Part shown: in pieces, positions 7,449 through 17,546 of the stretch
How the letters are laid out: the number at the start of each line of letters is the position of its first letter
How positions within the stretch are numbered: the stretch's first letter is position 1
The notes under the pieces: generated by a model
What the model saw: only the letters and a program-made list of their open reading frames with translations
The model's database searches: none
What the model was told of the DNA's origin: nothing
Made by a program: the position numbers and the translations under genes
Assembly (NCBI GenBank): GCA_016706275.1
Contig: JADJJY010000003.1
Span: 434,001 to 498,000, forward strand
Reading direction: 5' to 3'
Origin: Chloracidobacterium sp.
Lineage (GTDB): Bacteria; Acidobacteriota; Blastocatellia; Pyrinomonadales; Pyrinomonadaceae
DNA length: 64,000 nucleotides

Positions 7449-8123
7449 TTAGAAGGGCCACCAGCTCGGACGACCGTTGCCGTTTCCATTACCGCGACCC
7501 CAGCCGCCGTTGCCATTTCCGTTTCCCCAACCGCCGTTATTGCGTCCGTTATAGGCGTTTGCGATGATTCGTAGATCGTTATTGATCTGATTCCAGTTTT
7601 GCAGATAGCCGTTCAGTCGGCTACGGCGGATCTCGCGTTCCAACTGGTTGCCGAGTTCGAGTACGCGGCGAGCTTCGTTTGAGCTCTTGTACTGATCGCG
7701 GCCATCATCGTATCTGTCCTCGAGCCTGTCAGCCGCTTTGCGAAACTGATCAGCCAGGTTTTTCAACGAGCGAAAGTCAACGTTGTTGTTGTAGCCACCA
7801 TTGCCATAACCGCCGTTATTCCAACCGCCGTTATTGTTGCCATAGCCGCCATTGTTCCACCCGCCGTTGTTATTACCGTTGTTCCAGCCGCCGTTATTTC
7901 GGCGGTCATCGAGACGCTCGATCTCTTTTTTGAGATCTTTGCTGCGGTCTTTGAGGTCGCGGACTGTGGATTTGATATTCGAATAATAGCCGTTATTGCC
8001 GTACTGGCCGTTGTTATAACCGCCATTACCGTAACCGCCGTATTGAGCCGAAGCGATGGCCGGCAAAATTAGCACCATTATTGATAATGCCGAAATTGTC
8101 ATTAAACTTTTGATCTTGTTCAT
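7449..8123 (-). CDS. Secreted Gly/Asn-rich repeat protein of unknown function
   Basis: ATG 8123 has GGGAG six bases upstream; longer frames would begin outside this signal. A signal peptide (MNKIKSLMTISALSIMVLILPAIASAQ) is followed by YGGYGNGGYNNG repeats, a charged helix (STVRDLKDRSKDLKKEIERLDDR), a second block of GGWNNGGYGN repeats, a helical segment (residues ~125-190: FRSLKNLADQFRKAADRLEDR ... NQLEREIRRSR) and a Gly/Asn/Trp tail ending RPSWWPF. The layout alternates low-complexity Gly-Asn linkers with amphipathic helices. I recognise no enzyme domain. Possible roles are surface adhesion or matrix material. It has its own terminator at 7392-7422. Confidence 0.75.
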   Translation of the reverse strand: MNKIKSLMTISALSIMVLILPAIASAQYGGYGNGGYNNGQYGNNGYYSNIKSTVRDLKDRSKDLKKEIERLDDRRNNGGWNNGNNNGGWNNGGYGNNNGGWNNGGYGNGGYNNNVDFRSLKNLADQFRKAADRLEDRYDDGRDQYKSSNEARRVLELGNQLEREIRRSRLNGYLQNWNQINNDLRIIANAYNGRNNGGWGNGNGNGGWGRGNGNGNGRPSWWPF

Positions 8124-8323
8124 TGTTGTCTCCCTTTTCATAAAACTTGGGCAATGATGTGGCCATTGCTCACAAGAGTAATGGCAAAGAGCGTGCCATT
8201 CGGCGACAATGGCGCGCCCAAAAGCGTAAAGCCCTGTTTTCACAAGGCTTTACGGTCAGATTATTTTTTATTATTTAAGCGACGAATTGCTCTATTTCGG
8301 AGCAATTGTCCCAAATCGTTAGT

Positions 8324-9769
8324 CTAATGTTGCAGATGGTTTAGCACCTTACCGGCAATGGCATTTGCCGCACAGATGCGTCCACCGGTCGCGACCTTGC
8401 CGTCGAGCGAATCGATCTTATCGGTGGTCGAGAGCAGACGCTCACGTAGCTTTTCCATCGAGATCTTTGGTTCAGCGGCAATAATGAGGGCCGCAACGCC
8501 TGAAACATAAGGCGTCGCCATCGATGTGCCCGAAGCCTCGCGATATGCGCCATTTAGCCAAGTCGAAAGGATGTCTTTGCCGGGAGCGGCGATGTGGACG
8601 GTTTTGACGCCAAAGTTTGAAAAGCCCGCGAGCCGGTCGTTGCGGTCTAGAGCGGCGACGCTGATGACGTTTGGCAGATCGTAGTTCGAAGGATAATGTG
8701 GTCGGCTGTCGTTATTCGAACCGTCGTTTCCGGCAGCGGCGATAAACAAGATTCCCGCGTCACCGGCGGCACGGATCGTGTCCTCAAGAGCTTTTGATTT
8801 GGATGTCGAGCCCCAGCTTGCGCTGATGATGCGGACATTAACGCCGTTCTTTTTACGGTCAATTGCGTAGTTGATCGCCTCGATCGCGTCCTCGGTCGTT
8901 CCCATACCGCCGCGACCTAAAAACTTGAGCGGCATGATCTTGACCTTTTGGTTGATGCCAGTAATGCCTTCGCCATTGTCGCCCTCGGCCCCGATGATGC
9001 CCGCACAATGCGTGCCGTGGCCGTTGTCGTCCATTGGGTCAGCGATCTTGTCGGTGCCGTTGTAGCCGTTGATGTCGTTAAAAGTGCCTAGCTCGTCATC
9101 TGTGTACGCCGGAACATTTGCGGGCCGCGTCCACATATTTTCCTTTAGATCGACGTGCGTAAAATCAACGCCGCTGTCGAGCACGGCAACGACGACCTCG
9201 TCACTGCCCTTGGTCTTTGTCCACGCTTTTAAGGCGTCGATGTCAGCCCGCTGCGTACCACCGTCCTGTCCCAGATTATTGAGCGCCCATTGATCGCCGA
9301 ATAGCGGATCGTTTGGCATTTCGGCTGTCGTTTCGCGATACAAGCCATCTTTAATCTCGTCTTTTTGGATCGGATCATCGAGCTTAATCCGGTAATTAAC
9401 CTCAGCATAGGCCACCGTGTCGCTCATAGCTGCGTATTGGTCGGCGACCGACTGAGCATCGGCGTTGTCGAGATCGTCAATGACCGCGAGGCCGCTGACG
9501 GATTCGATCTCGTCTGCGAGAGAGTCGTTATTCGCCGTTGCTATCGACTTGATACGGGCAAGACTGACGCCGGGCTTGAAACGCACGAGCACCTCAGGCG
9601 CAGCATTACTTGCTATTTGCTCGGCTTTGATCGTTTCGACGCGCTTTTGAACAGCGTCCGAGCGGTCGTGCAGAGCCATTCTCCAACGGCCGATCTGCCC
9701 TAAAACTGCGGCCATCGTGATCAAAACCACAGCGATGCCGATATGTATCCATATATTATTGCGATTCAT
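8324..9769 (-). CDS. S8 subtilisin-like serine protease, membrane-anchored
   Basis: An N-terminal TM/signal anchor (residues 7-25) is followed by an I9-like propeptide region with VLVRFKPGVSLARIKSIA. The subtilase triad is present: Asp in VAVLDSGVDFTH, His in NGHGTHCAGIIGAEGD and Ser in EASGTSMATPYVSGVAALI; the oxyanion Asn lies in FIAAAGNDGSN. 481 residues. Predicted exported peptidase that is autoprocessed. A small gene starts 15 nt upstream on the same strand (9785-10066) and is probably co-transcribed. A hairpin AATTGCTC/GAGCAATT lies just downstream at 8285-8307 without a T-run. Confidence 0.93.
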   Translation of the reverse strand: MNRNNIWIHIGIAVVLITMAAVLGQIGRWRMALHDRSDAVQKRVETIKAEQIASNAAPEVLVRFKPGVSLARIKSIATANNDSLADEIESVSGLAVIDDLDNADAQSVADQYAAMSDTVAYAEVNYRIKLDDPIQKDEIKDGLYRETTAEMPNDPLFGDQWALNNLGQDGGTQRADIDALKAWTKTKGSDEVVVAVLDSGVDFTHVDLKENMWTRPANVPAYTDDELGTFNDINGYNGTDKIADPMDDNGHGTHCAGIIGAEGDNGEGITGINQKVKIMPLKFLGRGGMGTTEDAIEAINYAIDRKKNGVNVRIISASWGSTSKSKALEDTIRAAGDAGILFIAAAGNDGSNNDSRPHYPSNYDLPNVISVAALDRNDRLAGFSNFGVKTVHIAAPGKDILSTWLNGAYREASGTSMATPYVSGVAALIIAAEPKISMEKLRERLLSTTDKIDSLDGKVATGGRICAANAIAGKVLNHLQH

Positions 9770-9784
9770 AGAAAAAACCTCGAT

Positions 9785-10066
9785 CTATGACTGTATGACG
9801 TAATTCTTACCCTTGAAGTTGTGCAGTCGTAGCTGATATTTATCGGCACGATACTCGTAATTTTCACTATCTGCCGACAGTTTTATCAGCCATCCGCTTG
9901 AGATCATCTGTGCCGACATCTCGCCGTCAATAGCCGCACCGAGCGACATATCGGGGAAATCTTTGTCATCGATATCAACGACGTCGACGCTACCCACGTC
10001 AATATTTAAACGTTTGGCAAGGTCGGTTATTGCAAGCTCAGCGGCAGATTCTCTGGTAAAACTCAT
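9785..10066 (-). CDS. Small protein next to S8 protease
   Basis: A 93-residue protein from ATG 10066 (MSFTRESAAELAITDLAKRLNI); an in-frame GTG at 10123 would add 19 residues. The pattern 'AxxDLAxRLxxxxxxVxVVxxxxxxFPDxSLG ... YEYRAD' resembles a small domain I have seen in hypothetical proteins near secreted proteases and inhibitors, in which a helix and a sheet carry a conserved W/FPD-x-SLG turn. There is no signal peptide with this start. AGGAG lies 16 nt before the ATG, which is far. Its position directly before the S8 protease suggests a chaperone, inhibitor or substrate. That is inference from context only. Confidence 0.65.
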   Translation of the reverse strand: MSFTRESAAELAITDLAKRLNIDVGSVDVVDIDDKDFPDMSLGAAIDGEMSAQMISSGWLIKLSADSENYEYRADKYQLRLHNFKGKNYVIQS

Positions 10067-10138
10067 GTGTTTTTCAATCTTGCTCCTTTTACGAAACCGA
10101 GTCAATAAAAGTTCGAAGTTCACAATGAGCCCCGAATG

Positions 10139-10219
10139 TTAACCGCAGATGAACACAGATAAGATGCGATAAAAAAATTCAAAATGTATCTGCGTTTATT
10201 CGCGCTTATCTGCGGTTAA
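10139..10219. repeat. Long palindrome, CGCAGAT word family (copy 1)
   Basis: TTAACCGCAGAT at 10139-10150 is the exact inverse of 10208-10219, with weaker pairing inward. Each arm repeats a (C)GCAGAT/ACAGAT word every 10-11 nt. The right end overlaps the stop codon of the DUF2085 gene. A second copy is at 34533-34624. Confidence 0.85.
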
Positions 10220-10739
10220 TTCTTCTTTGCTTCAGATTTCGTGTGATCTCGACAATGGCGGGGACAATATAGGTCGCGCAGGCGACGCCGAGGATCAGGC
10301 CGGTGATGAACCGTGAAAGATGAGTATTTTCCCAGATACCAAATACGGTAAGCGACCAGTCGATGCCGATGGGAACGAGCGAGAGAAATAGCCAGAAACG
10401 CGGAAGCGGTTCGATCTCGGTGATATTTCGCCAAAGCGGATAGATTGCGAAGCCGAGTACCAGGCCGAAATATACGCCGAAACATCGCGAACAAACCGCA
10501 AACTGCTCGCCCTCGACGTGAAACGAGCGATCCGATATTTGATGGCAAATATAGCCAAAGAAAGTGTAGAGCGGTGAGGAAACGCCAACAAAGCCATTCG
10601 CCTTGGCGAGCGGAGCGACAACGGTCAGCAAAACCCAAGTTCCAACAACGACTAAACCGGCCATCCAAACCCGTATCGCTTGTTTTCGCATTTTTGCTGC
10701 GAGGTCAAGCGAGACGTAATTCGAGGCCGGCTCGGTCAT
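10206..10739 (-). CDS. DUF2085 membrane protein
   Basis: A 177-residue protein with four or five hydrophobic segments. The pattern FGYICHQISDRSFHVEGEQFAVCSRCFGVYFGLVLGF contains the CHQ...RSF...CSRCxGxYxG signature that defines DUF2085; its Cys and His residues suggest metal binding. Function of the family is unknown. It sits downstream of the B12 radical SAM gene on the same strand (13 nt apart), so the two could be one transcript. Confidence 0.85.
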   Translation of the reverse strand: MTEPASNYVSLDLAAKMRKQAIRVWMAGLVVVGTWVLLTVVAPLAKANGFVGVSSPLYTFFGYICHQISDRSFHVEGEQFAVCSRCFGVYFGLVLGFAIYPLWRNITEIEPLPRFWLFLSLVPIGIDWSLTVFGIWENTHLSRFITGLILGVACATYIVPAIVEITRNLKQRRINRR

Positions 10740-10752
10740 TACTATTTATTTA

Positions 10753-12603
<1,851 letters not shown>

Positions 12604-12666
12604 TCATATCCTCCAAACAATATTGAATCCTAACTTAATCACGGCGACTAAGCTAGTCATTTATCG

Positions 12667-13710
12667 CTAAAACCTTATAACTGCGTCGGGCCCGCCCTCA
12701 ACGTGGACGGTATCGACAAAACGGATGCTCTTGCTGTCCGTCGTCATAACGACCGAATGTGTCCGCTTGCCAGAGCCAAAGAACCGCACACCGCGAAGCA
12801 GAGCACCGTCGGTAACGCCCGTTGCTGCAAAGATGATCTTTTTACCGGGAGCGAGATCGTTAGTGTCATAGACCTTGTTCGGGTCGTTGATGCCCATTTC
12901 ATCGAGGCGTTTCATCACCTCGTCATGCGGCGGCACTTTCGATTTATCGACACCTAATCTTTCGGGATCCCAGACGAGCTTGGCGAGTATCTCGCCGTTG
13001 AGGCATTTCATAGCGGCTGCTGTTATGACGCCTTCGGGAGCTCCGCCGATACCCATCAGAGCATGAATGTTCGTTCCGGCAACCGCCGCCGAGATTCCTG
13101 CTGAAAGGTCACCGTCCGAGATCAAGCGAATGCGGGCACCGGCCGCTCGGACTTCATCGATCAGGGCTTTGTGCCGAGCTCGATCGAGACACATGACGGT
13201 CAGATCATCGATATCACGTCCCAGACGCCGCGCAATATTCTTAAGATTTTCCGTCACTGGGGCGTCAATATCGACCGAACCGCGACACGACGGGCCGACG
13301 ACGATCTTGTCCATGTACAGGTCAGGCGCGTTGAGCAATCCGCCGCGTTCGGCCGCAGCAAGCACGGCAATGGCGTTGTTTGCACCGAGTGCACACAGAT
13401 TTGTTCCCTCTAGCGGATCGACCGCGATATCGACCTCCGGAAATTCTGCCCGTGCATCCTCTGAAAAGATGCCGCCGCCGACTTCTTCGCCGATGTAGAG
13501 CATCGGAGCCTCGTCGCGTTCGCCCTCGCCGATGACGATACGGCCGCGCATCGGGACGGTATCCATCACCTCGCGCATGGCTTCGACAGCAACGTGGTCA
13601 CTGTATTTGCGGTCGCCCTGGCCCATCGTCTTAGCAGATTCGATGGCAGCGGCCTCTGTCACGCGCAGAAAATCGAGGGATAATTCTCGTTCAGCTTTAA
13701 TAGTTTTCAT
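12667..13710 (-). CDS. glpX: Fructose-1,6-bisphosphatase class II
   Basis: Motifs GEGERDEAPMLYIGEEVG and DPLEGTN, with GIGGAPEGVITAAAMKCLNGEI downstream, define GlpX, a Mg/Mn-dependent fructose-1,6-bisphosphatase of gluconeogenesis. 347 residues, full length, with the usual N-terminal EAAAIESAKTMGQGDRKYSDHVAVEAM. It is transcribed towards the radical SAM gene with a 63-nt gap. Assignment to the FBPase/SBPase family is firm. Some members also act on sedoheptulose bisphosphate. Confidence 0.95.
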   Translation of the reverse strand: MKTIKAERELSLDFLRVTEAAAIESAKTMGQGDRKYSDHVAVEAMREVMDTVPMRGRIVIGEGERDEAPMLYIGEEVGGGIFSEDARAEFPEVDIAVDPLEGTNLCALGANNAIAVLAAAERGGLLNAPDLYMDKIVVGPSCRGSVDIDAPVTENLKNIARRLGRDIDDLTVMCLDRARHKALIDEVRAAGARIRLISDGDLSAGISAAVAGTNIHALMGIGGAPEGVITAAAMKCLNGEILAKLVWDPERLGVDKSKVPPHDEVMKRLDEMGINDPNKVYDTNDLAPGKKIIFAATGVTDGALLRGVRFFGSGKRTHSVVMTTDSKSIRFVDTVHVEGGPDAVIRF

Positions 13711-13830
13711 TTTGTTTCCCTATCGGAAAATGACCTGCAAGTGTTTAGGTTATTCAAGGCATTTTACCACTTGTATCCCCTGATTTGACAAGTTAGACTC
13801 AGGATATTACGGTTTTAGTTTGACTTGCGT

Positions 13831-13945
13831 GTGAGTTTACTGGGTTCATTGAGTTTTTTGAGTTCGTTGGGTAATATTGAGCGTTGATAAATAGGCTCAA
13901 GAAACTCAAAGAAATCTATTAACTCTTCAACCAACTCTATTAACT
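13831..13945. repeat. Imperfect palindrome, GAGTT word family, in glpX-fdxA spacer
   Basis: This fills most of the 242-nt divergent spacer. The left part (13831-13872) carries GAGTT/GGGTT words about 9-11 nt apart (GGGTTCATTGA, GTTTTTTGA, GTTCGTTGGGT). The right part (13894-13945) carries the inverse AACTC words. Pairing is loose but the word spacing matches the other long palindromes. It runs up to 8 nt before the ferredoxin ATG, leaving no Shine-Dalgarno. Confidence 0.6.
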
Positions 13946-13952
13946 TTTTATT

Positions 13953-14249
13953 ATGACCTATATCACTACACCGCCGTGCGTCGATTGTAAATACACCGAT
14001 TGCGCCGCAGTCTGTCCCGTCGAGGCTTTTCACGAGACGCCTGACCGGCTTTTGATCAATCCCGACAACTGCATCGACTGTGACGCATGCCTGCCCGAAT
14101 GCCCCGTCGAAGCCATCTTTTCCGATATGTCGATCCCCGAAGAATATATGGATTGGCTCGAAAAGAACGCTGAGGCAGAAAATTACCCGATCATCAGCAC
14201 CAAGATCCCCGCCCTCATGGGCCCCGGCTGCTCCGGACCACCGGAGTAA
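13953..14249 (+). CDS. fdxA: 7Fe ferredoxin ([3Fe-4S][4Fe-4S])
   Basis: 98 residues. The first cluster is C9-x2-C12-x4-C17-x3-C21-P and the second is C40-x2-C43-x2-C46-x3-C50-P. The first arrangement is that of FdxA-type ferredoxins, in which one site holds a 3Fe-4S cluster. The acidic C-terminal tail is typical. A low-potential soluble electron carrier; the partner is unknown. There is no visible Shine-Dalgarno. A terminator follows at 14274-14310. Confidence 0.9.
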   Translation: MTYITTPPCVDCKYTDCAAVCPVEAFHETPDRLLINPDNCIDCDACLPECPVEAIFSDMSIPEEYMDWLEKNAEAENYPIISTKIPALMGPGCSGPPE

Positions 14250-14273
14250 ATAGTCTCGTTTTAGAATTTCATT

Positions 14274-14310
14274 TAGGCCGTCCGAAGCGATCTTTGGATG
14301 GCCTATTATT
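14274..14310 (+). terminator. Terminator after fdxA
   Basis: TAGGCCGTCC (14274-14283) pairs with GGATGGCCTA (14295-14304) with one G-T type wobble around an 11-nt loop, followed by TTATTTT. It lies 25 nt after the ferredoxin stop. Confidence 0.7.
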
Positions 14311-14351
14311 TTGCTGAACAGAAAAAATCATTGAAAAAGGAATGCGGTAGT

Positions 14352-14393
14352 GTTTAAATGTGTATTAACAAAGGCAAATTCACAAGATTTGCC
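14352..14393 (+). promoter_or_regulatory. Shared regulatory element plus hairpin, copy 1 (wecB)
   Basis: A 23-bp block, GTTTAAATGTGTATTAAC then AAAGG (14352-14374), recurs upstream of the deacetylase gene at 15670-15692 with 21 of 23 identical bases. The final GG opens a hairpin, GGCAAAT (14373-14379) with ATTTGCC (14387-14393). The other copy has a different stem sequence that still pairs. Confidence 0.6.
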
Positions 14394-14464
14394 CTAAAAT
14401 ATTTATGCACGACACCGTGATAACAAGCAAAGAAAAAAATTATCGCAGCACCGTCGACTGGCGG

Positions 14465-15613
14465 ATGAAGGTTCTCGTCCTGTTTGGGACGCGGCCCGAG
14501 GCGATCAAGCTTGCACCTGTCATACACGAACTGCGAAAGAAATTTTTTCAGACTGTTGTTGTGTCATCGAGTCAGCACAAACACCTGCTCACGCCCTTTC
14601 TCGCGTCGCTCGAGATCGATGTCGATTTTGATCTCGGCGTGATGAAACGCAACCAATCGCCGTCGGATGTTTGTTCGCGGGTGATGTCAAAACTCGACAA
14701 AATACTCGCGCTCGAGAAACCCGATCTGATCTTGGTACAGGGTGATACGACCACGACGCTTGCCGGGGCCTTGGCCGGCTTTTACCGCAAGATACCTGTC
14801 GGCCACGTGGAGGCAGGTTTGCGTTCGGGTAATCTGATGAGCCCGTATCCTGAGGAGATGAACCGCCGCGTCGTGTCCCAGATCGCGTCGTTTCACTTTG
14901 CCGCGACCGAAAAGAACCGCCGCAATCTGCTCGCCGAAGATGTGCCGTCCGAAAAAATATTTGTCACCGGCAACCCCGTCGTCGATGCGATGAAGCACAT
15001 GCTCAAAAATCTCGACGTCAGCCCCGAGATCGCCGAGCTGATCAAAAAGACCGAGGGCAAAAAGCGTCTGTTGCTCACGACGCACCGCCGCGAGAGCTTT
15101 GGCTCGACAATGACGACAAATCTCAAAGTGCTCCGCGATTTTGTCGATAAGAGGCCAAATGTCTGTCTGTTTTTCCCCGTCCACCCAAATCCAAATGTTA
15201 AGGGCATCGCCAAAGAGATCCTCGGCAAACGCGAGCGGATATATCTGCTCGACCCGCTCGATTATTCTGACTTTCTGGCTATTATGCGATCTGCTTGGCT
15301 GATCGTGTCGGATTCCGGCGGCGTGCAAGAAGAGGCTCCATCGTTGGGCAAACCACTCCTCGTAATGCGTGAAAACACCGAGCGGCCCGAGGCGATACGC
15401 TCCGGCGTCTCAAAACTGATCGGCAACAGCCCCGGCTCGCTCAAGCAGATGCTTGAGGAAAATTATTCGGTCGAAACTTGGATCAAATCTGTCAAAGAGG
15501 TGGCAAACCCTTTTGGCGACGGCCGCTCAGCCGCAAGGATCGTCCGCGTCATCGAGGAAAAGCTCGCCGCCAAAGACCGCGCCGCAAAAGCCGACCAAGG
15601 CAAACTTTTCTGA
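14465..15613 (+). CDS. wecB: UDP-N-acetylglucosamine 2-epimerase
   Basis: Motifs MKVLVLFGTRPEAIKLAPVI, LVQGDTTTTLAGAL, HVEAGLRSGN, LTTHRRESFG and DSGGVQEEAPSLGKPLLVMRENTERPEA identify the non-hydrolysing UDP-GlcNAc 2-epimerase, which makes UDP-ManNAc for surface polysaccharides. 382 residues from ATG 14465. An upstream ATG at 14405 adds 20 residues not seen in the family and lies just after the hairpin; neither start has a clear Shine-Dalgarno. First gene of the polysaccharide block. Confidence 0.92.
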   Translation: MKVLVLFGTRPEAIKLAPVIHELRKKFFQTVVVSSSQHKHLLTPFLASLEIDVDFDLGVMKRNQSPSDVCSRVMSKLDKILALEKPDLILVQGDTTTTLAGALAGFYRKIPVGHVEAGLRSGNLMSPYPEEMNRRVVSQIASFHFAATEKNRRNLLAEDVPSEKIFVTGNPVVDAMKHMLKNLDVSPEIAELIKKTEGKKRLLLTTHRRESFGSTMTTNLKVLRDFVDKRPNVCLFFPVHPNPNVKGIAKEILGKRERIYLLDPLDYSDFLAIMRSAWLIVSDSGGVQEEAPSLGKPLLVMRENTERPEAIRSGVSKLIGNSPGSLKQMLEENYSVETWIKSVKEVANPFGDGRSAARIVRVIEEKLAAKDRAAKADQGKLF

Positions 15614-15669
15614 TCCACCCACTTTCCCTTTTTATTAAAAACTTCACCTCAAATACGGAAACTCAACCC

Positions 15670-15725
15670 GTTTAAAAGTTTATTAACAAAGGAGCGTACT
15701 TCGGGCGTTTGCACCCGGCTCCTTT
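15670..15725 (+). promoter_or_regulatory. Shared regulatory element plus hairpin, copy 2 (deacetylase-GT2)
   Basis: GTTTAAAAGTTTATTAAC then AAAGG (15670-15692) repeats the block at 14352-14374. It runs into a hairpin: AAAGGAGC (15688-15695) with GCTCCTTT (15718-15725), and an inner CGGG/CCCG. The stem sequence differs from copy 1 but base pairing is kept. About 110 nt of leader follow before the ATG at 15839, with another GC-rich inverted segment (CCGGCC/GGCCGG) near 15800-15815. Confidence 0.6.
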
Positions 15726-15838
15726 CATGTTTATTCGGCAGCCCCGCGATAAGCACGAAAACGCGATTGACGACCCCGTCTTCCCACAAAAGGTCTTAGG
15801 CATCCGGCCCGGCCGGAGCACACTTTTTAGGATCGAAT

Positions 15839-17536
15839 ATGAGTGCCCAGTTAAAAAGATCAAAGAGCCTACTGACCATTCTGGTCGAGGATTATTTTCA
15901 TGTCGGTGCGTTTGAAAATCTTATTCAACAGCGCAACTGGCAGAATTTTGAACCTCGATACGAGCAAAACACCCTAAAAACACTTGACCTGCTCGACCGC
16001 TACGACACTAAAGCGACGTTTTTTGTGCTTGGTTGGATAGCCGAGGCCAATCCCGACCTGATCCGCGAGATCGCTTCACGCGGCCACGAGGTGGCAAGCC
16101 GAGGATATTATCACCGTAGCCCGCGAAATCTGACACCAAACGAATTTCGCGAGGACCTTCGCCGCACAAACCGTGTGATCGAAGACGCCTGCGGACAAAA
16201 AGTTATCGGCTATCGTGCTGCCGAAAAGCTTGCGTTTGACCAGAGCGGCTGGGTTTTGGACACGTTGGCAGACGAAGGATTTACCTACGACGCATCATTT
16301 TTACCGTCGTCGAGGACTGAAAAAGCGAAACGCATCGCACACGAGATACAGCTTGGCGACAATTCGATATGGGAATTTCCATATTCGACGACCGATCTCG
16401 GCATCGGCCTATTGCCGATCTCGGGCGGCAATTACTTTCGCCAGCTGCCCTACACGCTGATGCGTAAAGCGGTTAAAAATTGGCACGACAAGCACGAGGA
16501 TCCGTTCACATTCTATTTTCACGTCTGGGAGCTCGACCCTGAACAGCCGCGTATCATGGCCGCGTCGAGATACAACCGCATCCGCCATTACCGAAAACTC
16601 GACAAGATGGAGTGGATCTTGCACGAAAATCTTGCCTTGTACGACTGCACCGGCGTCGCCGATCATCTAGGCCTCAGCCGCGAACTCGCTGAAAGCGTTG
16701 CGGCCAAGATCTCTGACATCGAACCGGTCGCTCACGACCTAAATACGCTGACACCCGTCTCGATCGTCATTCCCTGCTATAACGAAGAGGAGTCGCTGCC
16801 GTATTTGGCAAAAACACTGGCGTCGGTCGAAACACGACTCAACGACATCGGTTACACATCAGAGCTGGTATTTGTAGATGACAAAAGCCAGGACGATACA
16901 TTCAACGTGATGCATTCGCTTTTTGGGCAGCATCGAAATGTCCAGATAATCCAGCACGAGGTCAACAAAGGCGTCGCCGGCGGCATCATGACCGGCATCC
17001 GTGCGGCCAAGACCGAGATCGTCTGCTCGATCGACTGCGACTGCACTTTTGACCCGCACGAGCTCGTCAAAATGATCCCGTTGCTAAAAGAAGATGTCGA
17101 TATGGTCACCGCATCGCCGTATCACAAAGACGGCGGTGTGCAGAACGTGCCTGGCTGGCGGCTCTTGCTTTCAAAAGGAGCATCGGTGCTATACCGCCGC
17201 GTTTTGCGCACAAAGATCGCATCATACACAAGCTGTTTCCGCGTATTTCGCCGTTCGGCGATGGTCAATATCAATCCGACCGCTCCCGGCTTTCACGGCG
17301 TTCCCGAGATGCTCGGCCTGCTCGATCTCGAGGGCGGCAAGATCGTCGAGTTTCCTACCGTTTTGGCCGTTCGCCTCTTTGGCGTTTCAAAAATGAACAC
17401 GCTCAAGACCATTGTCGGCACGATCAAACTGCTGTCGCATCTAGCGGTGCTGCGGATGTTTGGCAAACCCGAACCGGCCAGCCCTTCGCTGTCACCGGCT
17501 GCATTGACGCCCGTTACAAAAGATCTGCCCAAATAA
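15839..17536 (+). CDS. Polysaccharide deacetylase (DUF3473-type) fused to GT2 glycosyltransferase
   Basis: Residues 1-290 are a NodB-fold deacetylase of the exopolysaccharide type (LVEDYFHVGAFE, ATFFVLGWIAE, YHRSPRNLTPNEFREDLRRTN, FYFHVWELDPEQPR). Residues ~303-540 are a GT2 domain (SIVIPCYNEEESLPYL, ELVFVDDKSQDDT, IVCSIDCDCTFDP). Two metal/catalytic positions look degenerate. The motif normally T-x-D-V-E-D reads TILVED (residues 13-18), and the first His of SHGxxH is Arg in SRGYYH (87-92). The deacetylase half may therefore be inactive or altered. AGGAT precedes ATG 15839. Predicted role: synthesis or modification of a cell-surface polysaccharide with wecB. Confidence 0.85.
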   Translation: MSAQLKRSKSLLTILVEDYFHVGAFENLIQQRNWQNFEPRYEQNTLKTLDLLDRYDTKATFFVLGWIAEANPDLIREIASRGHEVASRGYYHRSPRNLTPNEFREDLRRTNRVIEDACGQKVIGYRAAEKLAFDQSGWVLDTLADEGFTYDASFLPSSRTEKAKRIAHEIQLGDNSIWEFPYSTTDLGIGLLPISGGNYFRQLPYTLMRKAVKNWHDKHEDPFTFYFHVWELDPEQPRIMAASRYNRIRHYRKLDKMEWILHENLALYDCTGVADHLGLSRELAESVAAKISDIEPVAHDLNTLTPVSIVIPCYNEEESLPYLAKTLASVETRLNDIGYTSELVFVDDKSQDDTFNVMHSLFGQHRNVQIIQHEVNKGVAGGIMTGIRAAKTEIVCSIDCDCTFDPHELVKMIPLLKEDVDMVTASPYHKDGGVQNVPGWRLLLSKGASVLYRRVLRTKIASYTSCFRVFRRSAMVNINPTAPGFHGVPEMLGLLDLEGGKIVEFPTVLAVRLFGVSKMNTLKTIVGTIKLLSHLAVLRMFGKPEPASPSLSPAALTPVTKDLPK

Positions 17537-17546
17537 GCTACCAGAT

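Noticed and set aside
13785..13810. Sigma-70 promoter with TTGACA before fdxA
   Set aside because: The TTGACA is exact but the only -10-like sequence (TATTAC) is 14 nt away, too short a spacer.
14687..15328. Long frame opposite wecB
   Set aside because: Antisense mirror of a well-conserved gene; no recognisable domain.
15709..15915. Leader peptide gene upstream of the deacetylase-GT2 gene
   Set aside because: It runs far into the real gene in another frame and has no clear ribosome-binding site; the leader is better explained by the hairpin element.
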